Assembly: GCA_937900135.1 (NCBI GenBank)
Contig: CALCDJ010000007.1
Coordinates: 1 to 30,156, forward strand
Length of the DNA: 30,156 nucleotides
Direction of reading: 5' to 3'
Origin: an uncultured Blautia sp.
Lineage (GTDB): Bacteria > Bacillota > Clostridia > Lachnospirales > Lachnospiraceae
The notes under the pieces were generated by a model. It was not told the origin of the DNA. It did not search any database and worked only from the letters and a program-made list of their open reading frames with translations. Shown one piece after another: positions 14,428-21,357 of this stretch (positions are counted from its first letter, which is position 1; every line of letters starts with the position of its first letter). Both the position numbers and the translations under genes were made by a program.

Positions 14428-14492
14428 GTGACTGTTCAAAAGACCGTATCTCCTCTGCTGTAAGAAATAGATGCTGCCTTTTGAACGGTCAC
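14428..14492 (+). promoter_or_regulatory. Structured 5' leader hairpin ahead of the nucleoside hydrolase gene
   Basis: GTGACTGTTCAAAAG (14428-14442) pairs with 14478-14492 over 15 positions with a single G-U. The 35-base loop contains CCTCT, complementary to AGAGG of the gene's ribosome site (14507-14511). There is no T tract, so it is not a terminator. It matches no riboswitch class I know by eye. It may control translation, mRNA stability or binding of a repressor. Confidence 0.6.
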
Positions 14493-14518
14493 GAAAGAAC
14501 AATAAAAGAGGTGACGAA

Positions 14519-15502
14519 ATGGCAAAAAGAAAAATTATTGTTGATTGCGATCCTGGTGTGGATGATGCCATCGCATTGGCTTTTGCAACAGCACATCAGG
14601 AAGCGTTTGAAATTTTGGGAATTACCACGGTATCCGGAAATCTGGGCATTGATGTGGTAACACAGAATGCGCTGAATCTGACAGGATTCTATGGACTTGA
14701 AGTACCGGTATATCAGGGAATGAACGGTCCTATGGTCCGGGAAGCTGTTTTTGCAGAAAAATTCCACGGAGAAACAGGACTTGGATACTGTGTTCTTCCA
14801 AGAAGCGGACGTCATGCAGAAGCAATGCATGCAGTGACTTTTATGCGGAAGACACTGATGGAACTTCCAGAGAATGAGAAGCTGACGATTGTAGCTTTGG
14901 GACCTATGACAAACCTTGGGGTACTTCTTCGTTTTTATCCGGAAGTAAAGGAGAAGATTCAGGAAATTGTCTTCATGGGTGGAGCAGCCTGCGGCGGCAA
15001 TGTGACTCCTTCCGCAGAATTTAATATTTATGTGGACCCGGAGGCAGCCAGAATCGTATTTCGTTCCGGAATTCCTCTGGTGATGTGCGGCCTGGATGTA
15101 ACTGTGGACTGTGGTTTAAGCAGTACGCAGATTATGAAACTTTGTCAGTCAGAGGATGCCATTGCGAAGGCCTGCGGTGATATGACAGGATATACTCTGG
15201 AAAATACAAACTGTAAATACAGAGGAATGGTAAGTGTTCACGATGCAGTTCCCTTTATGTATCTGTTATACCCGGAGATGTTTAAACGGGAAAAAGCTAT
15301 TCTGGATGTGGACTGTTCAGAAGGAGAGTCTCTTGGAAGAACCATCTGCGATATGCGGTGGTGGGACAAGGATCCAGAGGAAATGCACTGTCTGGTTCTT
15401 ACCGGAGCAGACAAGAAGAAGTTCCAGGAGCAGCTGATTACAGGAATCTTTCAGCTGGGAGCGGAAGTGGACCGGGCAAAAAATAAAAGGACAGAAGCAT
15501 GA
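14519..15502 (+). CDS. Inosine/uridine-preferring nucleoside hydrolase
   Basis: A 327-residue cytoplasmic hydrolase that splits nucleosides into base and ribose using a Ca2+ ion. The N-terminal metal motif is VDCDPGVDDAIAL (Asp9, Asp11, Asp15, Asp16). VALGPMTNLG, FMGGAACGGNVTPSAEFNIY (catalytic Asn/Glu region) and VDPEAARIVF follow, with a late HDAV (near 241) supplying the second His/Asp pair. Overall it resembles RihA/RihB pyrimidine-type enzymes; exact base preference is not readable. ATG 14519 follows AGAGGTGA; the upstream frame from 14471 lies in the leader. Its stop overlaps the start of the exonuclease gene (ATGA), so the two are coupled. A strong leader hairpin suggests regulation at the RNA level. 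Confidence 0.93.
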   Translation: MAKRKIIVDCDPGVDDAIALAFATAHQEAFEILGITTVSGNLGIDVVTQNALNLTGFYGLEVPVYQGMNGPMVREAVFAEKFHGETGLGYCVLPRSGRHAEAMHAVTFMRKTLMELPENEKLTIVALGPMTNLGVLLRFYPEVKEKIQEIVFMGGAACGGNVTPSAEFNIYVDPEAARIVFRSGIPLVMCGLDVTVDCGLSSTQIMKLCQSEDAIAKACGDMTGYTLENTNCKYRGMVSVHDAVPFMYLLYPEMFKREKAILDVDCSEGESLGRTICDMRWWDKDPEEMHCLVLTGADKKKFQEQLITGIFQLGAEVDRAKNKRTEA

Positions 15503-16458
15503 ATTATATTGTCTTTGATCTGGAGTGGAATCAGAGTCCCGGCGGGAAGAAGTATTCAAATCAGAAACTCCCTTTTGAGATCATTGAAATCGGAGCAGTG
15601 AAGCTCAATGAAAAGATGGAAACCATAGATTCCTTCCACCGCCTGATCAAACCCCAGGTTTATAATTGGATTCATGACAGCATTCATGAAGTGATCCATG
15701 TAAATTACCGGGATTTGATCAAAGGTACGCCTTTTCCTGAGGCAGTGGCAGAATTTCTGGAATGGTGCGGAGAAGACTGGTTCTTTTTTTCCTGGGGAAA
15801 TCAGGATGTGACAGAGCTGCAGCGCAATATGAAGTATTACGATATCCTGAATCTTTTACCGGGACCGGTGACTTATTATGATGTGCAGAAGCTGTATAGT
15901 ATCTGCTATGAGGATCGTAAGAGCCGCAGAGCCCTGGAATATGCCATTACCCAGATGAAAATTGAGAAGAAACTGGATTTTCACAGAGCCCTGGCAGATG
16001 CCTATTACACAGCGGAGATTCTGAAGCGGCTTCCCGGGGAAGAGATTTTCCCCAATTCTTCTCTGGATGTATATCAGAATCCTAAGAAAAAAAGAGATGA
16101 GATTTATATTTCTTATCCAACATATAATAAGTATGTATCCAGGGAGTTTTCCAGCCGGGAGCGGATTATGAAGGACCGGGAAGTGACCAGTACCAGGTGT
16201 CCGAAGTGCGGACAGGCTGCCAAACGAAAGATTCGTTGGTTTGTAAATAATTCCAAGCTGTATTACAGCCTTTCCCAGTGCCAGGAGCATGGATATGTGA
16301 GAGGGAAGATCCGCATCAGAAAAACGGATGAGGATATGTATTATGCCATTAAGACGTTAAAGGTGGCAGATATGGAAGAGGCGGAGGAAATCCGTCAGAA
16401 ACGGGAAGCCCTCCGCCGTAAAAAACAATTAAAAAGAAGATTGGAGAAGGAGGTCTGA
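15499..16458 (+). CDS. DEDDh 3'-5' exonuclease with C-terminal Cys motif
   Basis: A 319-residue protein of the DnaQ/RNase T-like exonuclease superfamily. Exo I is FDLEWN (Asp7, Glu9); EIIEIGAVKL is the usual following strand. Exo II Asp is in WGNQDVTELQRN (about 98-109), and exo III is FHRALADAYYTAEIL (His-x4-Asp). After the nuclease domain comes a region with CPKCG and SQCQEHGYVRGK, which looks like a small zinc ribbon (C-x-x-C ... C-x3-H), then a basic coiled-coil tail rich in Arg/Lys/Glu. This could bind RNA or DNA; I cannot tell the substrate. It is translated from an ATG overlapping the nucleoside hydrolase stop. Its 3' end overlaps the convergent carboxypeptidase gene by 30 bases. Confidence 0.85.
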   Translation: MNYIVFDLEWNQSPGGKKYSNQKLPFEIIEIGAVKLNEKMETIDSFHRLIKPQVYNWIHDSIHEVIHVNYRDLIKGTPFPEAVAEFLEWCGEDWFFFSWGNQDVTELQRNMKYYDILNLLPGPVTYYDVQKLYSICYEDRKSRRALEYAITQMKIEKKLDFHRALADAYYTAEILKRLPGEEIFPNSSLDVYQNPKKKRDEIYISYPTYNKYVSREFSSRERIMKDREVTSTRCPKCGQAAKRKIRWFVNNSKLYYSLSQCQEHGYVRGKIRIRKTDEDMYYAIKTLKVADMEEAEEIRQKREALRRKKQLKRRLEKEV

Positions 16459-17679
16459 TAAGATCTCCTTTTCATATTGCATACCCCAGCCTACCATGTG
16501 GTCATTGTAATAATACTTGCTCTTCATACGAAGAGGCCCCACTGCATTGGACAGAACTGCCTGTTTGCGGGCGAGGGTACTGACGTCGGTTCCGGTGGGA
16601 ACGGTGACATAAACACGCCGCATATAGTAGAAGGGGAAGGTGTTGCCGTTATTTTTCAGAAGATACTGCTCACAGGGAAGAACCTTTACCGGAACCGGTT
16701 CTTTCTCCAGATTTAAGTCTACCTTCTCGAAGCTGGAAAAACCATAATCAAGAAGCGCGGCAGTATCTGCATAGGCTCCGTTGACTGATTTGAGGACAAC
16801 TGCCAGAAGAATGGTATCTCCTCGCTTGGCAAAGGTAACCAGGGTATTTCCAGCAGCCTCTGTATAACCGGTCTTTCCGCCTAAGACACCCTCATAGGCA
16901 TGTTCTTTGCCTTCCATCATACCGTGATGGTTGAGAAAATAACGGGTTTCGGCAAAAAGATTGGTGGGTGGAAGTTCATAGTAAAGTCTGGTGGCAAATT
17001 TACGGAACCGGGGATTGAACCAGGCTGCCTTGGAGATCTTAGCCATATCGTTGGCAGTGGTGTAGTGGGTTTCATCTGGCAGTCCGTTGGGGTTGTTAAA
17101 ATGTGTATTTTTACAGCCTAGCTGCTTGGCCCGCTGATTCATTAACTCGGTGAATTTTTTTACAGAACCGCTGGTTTCTTCTGCAATGGCTACGGACATT
17201 TCGTTGGCTGATTCCAGCATAACCGCCATGAGCGCCTGGCCCACGGTAAAGGTTTCTCCGGGAGCTGCGTAAATGCAGGAGTCTCCGGGGCTTATGCTGT
17301 AAGCTGCGGCTTCAGAAACGGTCATTTTGTGGCCAAGGGCCAGATTTTCACATCCCAGAAGAGTAGTCATGATCTTGGTGATACTGGCCGGATATAGCTT
17401 CTCGTCTGCATTTTTGGAGTAAAGAATGGATTCTGTATAGACATCCATAAGGACAGCTGCTTCCGCCTCAATCTGAGGTCCCTGGGGCCATCCCTCAATA
17501 GAATCCGTGTCCGCAGCCTGATAGTAAGCCTGGGTATGAGGATCTGGAGTGGGAGTTATGGTTTCTGCGCTGCTCCCGTCCTGGGCGGCGTAAAGGGTGG
17601 CCGGCTGAGAGAACAGAAGGCTGGAAGAGAGCAGAGTTCCCATGGTTAATAAAAGCAGCTTATGTTTTTTTCTTACCAT
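16429..17679 (-). CDS. dacA: D-alanyl-D-alanine carboxypeptidase (penicillin-binding protein 5 type)
   Basis: A 416-residue exported enzyme that trims the terminal D-Ala from peptidoglycan stem peptides. A signal peptide (about residues 1-32, MVRKKHKLLLLTMGTLLSSS onward, ending LYAAQ) precedes a Pro/Thr linker and the transpeptidase fold. Active-site motifs are Ser99-x-x-Lys102 (PASITKIMTT), Ser157-Ala-Asn159 (ESANEMS) and Lys269-Thr-Gly (LGGKTGYTEAAGN). A C-terminal beta domain follows (about 310-400), ending YEKEILSDLLLQSSF rather than with a clear amphipathic membrane anchor. I chose the start at 17679, where an AGAGG precedes MVRKK; a frame extending to 17865 would put 62 non-signal residues first. 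It converges on the exonuclease gene with a 30-base overlap. Confidence 0.93.
   Translation of the reverse strand: MVRKKHKLLLLTMGTLLSSSLLFSQPATLYAAQDGSSAETITPTPDPHTQAYYQAADTDSIEGWPQGPQIEAEAAVLMDVYTESILYSKNADEKLYPASITKIMTTLLGCENLALGHKMTVSEAAAYSISPGDSCIYAAPGETFTVGQALMAVMLESANEMSVAIAEETSGSVKKFTELMNQRAKQLGCKNTHFNNPNGLPDETHYTTANDMAKISKAAWFNPRFRKFATRLYYELPPTNLFAETRYFLNHHGMMEGKEHAYEGVLGGKTGYTEAAGNTLVTFAKRGDTILLAVVLKSVNGAYADTAALLDYGFSSFEKVDLNLEKEPVPVKVLPCEQYLLKNNGNTFPFYYMRRVYVTVPTGTDVSTLARKQAVLSNAVGPLRMKSKYYYNDHMVGWGMQYEKEILSDLLLQSSF
16447..16472 (+). terminator. Weak terminator inside the convergent overlap
   Basis: AAGGAGGTC (16447-16455) pairs with GATCTCCTT (16462-16470) with one G-U, then TT. 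It lies across the exonuclease stop and inside the 3' coding end of the minus-strand gene. Confidence 0.4.
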
Positions 17680-17746
17680 AAATGATACCTCTTTATCTTG
17701 TATAACTGAATAAACGGTGTTACTTATTTTTTCCATAATCTCATCT

Positions 17747-17752
17747 ATTATA
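17747..17752 (-). promoter_or_regulatory. Extended -10 of the carboxypeptidase gene
   Basis: On the minus strand TGCTATAAT, an extended -10 with a weak TGGCTT at the -35 position. It lies about 70 bases before the start codon. Confidence 0.55.
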
Positions 17753-17826
17753 GCACCAATTTTTTCCGAAAGCCACTCTAAACCTGTGAAATCGTAACGA
17801 AACAGGGGAGAATTGGCATAAAAGGC

Positions 17827-17856
17827 TTGACATATGGAATTTAGCCATTCTATAAT
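17827..17856 (+). promoter_or_regulatory. Promoter of the ileS T-box transcript
   Basis: TTGACA (17827-17832), 18 bases, TATAAT (17851-17856). Transcription starts near 17863 and runs into the T-box leader. Confidence 0.85.
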
Positions 17857-17862
17857 GTGGTA

Positions 17863-18193
17863 CAAGGGTCAAAATCAGGAAAGGATTTTGTCCCGCTGTA
17901 AATAAAAAGAATACCTGAAATGCTTTGATGGAGAGAGTAGGCTGTCTGTGAACGCCAAAGCGAGCCGGGGATGGTGAAAGCCCGGTGCAAGTAAGGTCAG
18001 CGGAAAATCACTCCGGAGTTTCTTTTCTGAAAGGTATTCCAGAGGTCCCAGACGGCAGCAGGAATACAGATAAGAGAAGACGGTTTTCCACCGTTACCGG
18101 GAACTTGTATCGGCACAGAAGTGCCCGTATGATGTAACAGGTGGTTAGCGATGGTAAGATACTTTCGTCCTTTTACGGACGGAAGTTTTTTTA
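17863..18193 (+). promoter_or_regulatory. T-box riboswitch, isoleucine type, upstream of ileS
   Basis: GAATACC (17909-17915) and GGTATTC (18033-18039) close Stem I. Inside are the AGAGAGTAGG stretch, the GATGGTGAAAG distal-loop signature, and on the 3' side ATC at 18007-18009 (GGAAAATCAC), an isoleucine codon where the specifier should be. The T-box proper is AACAGGTGGTTAGCG (18136-18150), whose TGGT matches an ACCA tRNA end (discriminator A, as in tRNA-Ile). The terminator ACTTTCGTCC/GGACGGAAGT (18161-18170, 18177-18186) plus T tract follows. Uncharged tRNA-Ile should favour the antiterminator and switch on ileS. A small 7-bp hairpin (17870-17890) precedes Stem I. Confidence 0.9.
18161..18193 (+). 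terminator. T-box regulated terminator
   Basis: 10-bp stem with one G-U and a 6-base loop, followed by a T-rich tract. It competes with the antiterminator formed by the T-box sequence at 18136-18150. Confidence 0.9.
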
Positions 18194-18227
18194 TTACTTT
18201 TTTACAAAAAAAGAGGAGGTAATGATT

Positions 18228-21200
18228 GTGTACCAGAAAGTAGACACAAACTTAAATTTTGTAGACCGTGAAAAAAAAGTCGAAGAGTTCTGGAAAGAAA
18301 ACCATATCTTTGAAAAAAGTATGGAGAACCGCAAGGAAGGTGAAACTTATACCTTCTATGACGGACCGCCAACTGCAAACGGAAAGCCTCACATTGGTCA
18401 TGTGCTTACCCGTGTTATCAAAGATATGATTCCAAGATATCGTACGATGAAAGGCTATATGGTTCCCCGTAAAGCCGGCTGGGATACCCACGGTCTTCCG
18501 GTAGAACTGGAAGTAGAAAAAATGCTTGGTTTAGACGGCAAGGAGCAGATTGAGGAATACGGTCTGGAGCCATTTATCAAGCATTGTAAAGAAAGCGTCT
18601 GGAAATACAAAGGAATGTGGGAGGATTTCTCCGGCACCGTTGGTTTCTGGGCTGATATGGATGATCCCTATGTTACTTATCACAACGACTATATTGAATC
18701 TGAATGGTGGGCGCTGAAACAGATCTGGGAAAAGAACCTCTTATATAAAGGTTACAAGATCGTTCCTTACTGCCCAAGATGTGGAACCCCTCTTTCCAGC
18801 CATGAGGTAGCGCAGGGCTACAAAGATGTCAAAGAACGTTCCGCAGTGGTTCGCTTCAAGGTCGTAGGAGAAGATGCATATTTCCTGGCATGGACCACCA
18901 CACCGTGGACACTGCCTTCCAACGTGGCACTTTGTGTGAACCCGGTGGAAACATATGTAAAAGTAAAAAATGTAAAAGAAGACAAGGTTTATTATATGGC
19001 ACAGGCCCTTGTGGAAAAGGTTCTGGGAGAAGAAGCAGAGATTCTGGAAACTTACACAGGTAAAGATCTGGAATACAAAGAATATGAGCCGTTATTTAAC
19101 TTTGCCAAAGTAAATAAAAAATCTCACTATGTAACCTGTGCAGATTACGTTACTCTTACCGATGGTACCGGTGTGGTTCATATCGCGCCTGCATTTGGTG
19201 AGGACGATGCTCAGGTGGGACGTCGTTATGACCTGCCGTTTGTACAGCTGGTAGATGAAAAAGGTGAGATGACAGAGGAGACAGACTGGGCTGGTATGTT
19301 CTGCAAAAAAGCAGATATGCCGATCCTGCAGAATCTGGAAGACAGAGGACTGCTCTTCGACGCTCCGAAATTTGAGCACAGCTATCCTCACTGCTGGAGA
19401 TGCGATACTCCGCTGATCTACTATGCAAGAGAATCCTGGTTCATCAAAATGACAGAAGTCAAAGATGACCTGATCCGTAATAACAATACCATCAACTGGA
19501 TTCCAGAGAGCATCGGTAAGGGACGTTTCGGCGACTGGCTGGAAAACGTTCAGGACTGGGGTATCAGCCGTAACCGTTACTGGGGAACTCCATTAAATAT
19601 CTGGGAGTGTGAATGCGGACATATGCATTCCATCGGAAGCAGAGAAGAATTAAAGGCAATGTCCGACAACTGTCCGGATGATATCGAACTTCATCGTCCA
19701 TACATTGATGAAGTGACCATCAAATGTCCAAAATGTGGAAAAGAGATGCACAGAGTACCAGAGGTGATTGACTGCTGGTTTGACTCAGGCGCCATGCCGT
19801 TTGCACAGCATCACTATCCATTTGAAAATAAAGATTTATTCGAGCAGCAGTTCCCGGCAGACTTTATCTCCGAGGCGGTAGACCAGACTCGTGGATGGTT
19901 CTATTCTCTGCTTGCGATTTCCACTCTGATCTTTAACAAGGCTCCATATAAGAACGTTATCGTTCTTGGCCATGTACAGGATGAGAATGGACAGAAGATG
20001 AGTAAATCCAAAGGAAATGCAGTTGATCCTTTTGATGCGCTGGAAAAATACGGTGCAGATGCGATCCGCTGGTATTTCTATATTAACAGTGCGCCATGGC
20101 TGCCAAACCGTTTCCACGGAAAAGCAGTAGTGGAAGGACAGCGTAAGTTCATGAGTACCTTATGGAATACCTACGCATTCTTTGTCCTGTATGCAAATAT
20201 TGATGAATTCGATGCGACCAAATATACTCTGGAATATGACAAGCTGCCGGTTATGGACAAATGGCTTCTCAGCAAGCTGAATACATTGATCCGTACGGTA
20301 GACAATAATCTTGCAAACTACAAGATCCCGGAAAGCGCAAGAGCTTTGCAGGAATTTGTAGATGAGATGAGTAACTGGTACGTAAGAAGAAGTCGTGAAC
20401 GTTTCTGGGCAAAAGGAATGGAGCAGGATAAGATCAATGCTTATATGACTCTTTATACCGCTCTGGTCACAGTTGCCAAGGTGGCTGCGCCGATGATTCC
20501 GTTCATGACAGAAGATATCTACCAGAACCTGGTAAGAAGTATTGATAAGGATGCGCCGGAAAGTATCCATCTCTGTAACTTCCCGGAAGTAAAAGAAGAA
20601 TGGATCGACAGCGAACTGGAAGCAAACATGGAAGAACTTCTGGAAATCGTTGTTCTGGGACGTGCATGCCGTAATACTGCAAATATCAAGAACCGTCAGC
20701 CGATCGGAACCATGTTTGTAAAGGCAGAGAAAGAAATGGATTCCTTCTTTACCGATATCATTGCAGATGAGCTGAATGTAAAAGAAGTGAAATTTGCGAA
20801 CGAAGTAGAGTCCTTTATTTCCTACAGCTTTAAACCGCAGCTTCGTACTGTAGGACCGAAGTACGGCAAACTCTTAAACGGTATCCGTCAGACTCTTACA
20901 GACATTGATGGAAGCAAGGCAATGGCTGAGCTGAAAGCAAATGGCGTACTGGTTTTGGATATTGATGGAAATAAAGTAGAATTAACGGAAGAAGACTTAT
21001 TGATCGAGACAGCACAGACAGAAGGTTATGTAACCGAATCTGAGGGAGAGACATCCGTTGTTCTTGATACAAACCTGACTCCTGAACTGATCGAAGAGGG
21101 CTTTGTCCGCGAGATCATCAGCAAGGTGCAGACCATGCGTAAGGAAGCAGGCTTTGAAGTCATGGACAAGATTTGTGTCTATGCAAAGGATAATGATAAA

Positions 21201-21344
21201 ATCATGGATATTATTAAGGCTCACGAGGACGAGATCAAGTCAGAGGTTCTTGCTGACAAAGTAGTTCTTGGAGAGACAGATGGTTATCAGAAAGAATGGA
21301 ATATCAACAAAGAGCAGGTAACCATGGGAGTATCCAGATTATAG
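18228..21344 (+). CDS. ileS: Isoleucine-tRNA ligase
   Basis: A cytoplasmic class I aminoacyl-tRNA synthetase of about 1038 residues that charges tRNA-Ile and edits mischarged valine. Motifs: PTANGKPHIGH (HIGH), GWDTHGLPVE, editing domain including TTPWTLPSN and DGTGVVHIAPAFGEDD, KMSKSKGN (KMSKS), then an anticodon-binding region. Length and the Cys clusters (CPRCG; CECGH; CPKCG) fit the long clostridial IleRS2-like form. The start is most likely GTG 18228 (VYQKVDTNLNFVDREKKVEE), 8 bases after AGGAGG; ATG 18222 is only 2 bases from it. Expression is gated by an isoleucine T-box. Glycogen phosphorylase follows 13 bases after the stop. Confidence 0.97.
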   Translation: MYQKVDTNLNFVDREKKVEEFWKENHIFEKSMENRKEGETYTFYDGPPTANGKPHIGHVLTRVIKDMIPRYRTMKGYMVPRKAGWDTHGLPVELEVEKMLGLDGKEQIEEYGLEPFIKHCKESVWKYKGMWEDFSGTVGFWADMDDPYVTYHNDYIESEWWALKQIWEKNLLYKGYKIVPYCPRCGTPLSSHEVAQGYKDVKERSAVVRFKVVGEDAYFLAWTTTPWTLPSNVALCVNPVETYVKVKNVKEDKVYYMAQALVEKVLGEEAEILETYTGKDLEYKEYEPLFNFAKVNKKSHYVTCADYVTLTDGTGVVHIAPAFGEDDAQVGRRYDLPFVQLVDEKGEMTEETDWAGMFCKKADMPILQNLEDRGLLFDAPKFEHSYPHCWRCDTPLIYYARESWFIKMTEVKDDLIRNNNTINWIPESIGKGRFGDWLENVQDWGISRNRYWGTPLNIWECECGHMHSIGSREELKAMSDNCPDDIELHRPYIDEVTIKCPKCGKEMHRVPEVIDCWFDSGAMPFAQHHYPFENKDLFEQQFPADFISEAVDQTRGWFYSLLAISTLIFNKAPYKNVIVLGHVQDENGQKMSKSKGNAVDPFDALEKYGADAIRWYFYINSAPWLPNRFHGKAVVEGQRKFMSTLWNTYAFFVLYANIDEFDATKYTLEYDKLPVMDKWLLSKLNTLIRTVDNNLANYKIPESARALQEFVDEMSNWYVRRSRERFWAKGMEQDKINAYMTLYTALVTVAKVAAPMIPFMTEDIYQNLVRSIDKDAPESIHLCNFPEVKEEWIDSELEANMEELLEIVVLGRACRNTANIKNRQPIGTMFVKAEKEMDSFFTDIIADELNVKEVKFANEVESFISYSFKPQLRTVGPKYGKLLNGIRQTLTDIDGSKAMAELKANGVLVLDIDGNKVELTEEDLLIETAQTEGYVTESEGETSVVLDTNLTPELIEEGFVREIISKVQTMRKEAGFEVMDKICVYAKDNDKIMDIIKAHEDEIKSEVLADKVVLGETDGYQKEWNINKEQVTMGVSRL

Positions 21345-21357
21345 GAGGAGAGAAAAT

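Noticed and set aside
18141..18227. Longer N-terminus for IleRS starting at 18141
   Set aside because: It would read through the T-box sequence and the terminator hairpin; the AGGAGG at 18214-18219 points to the GTG at 18228 or the ATG at 18222.
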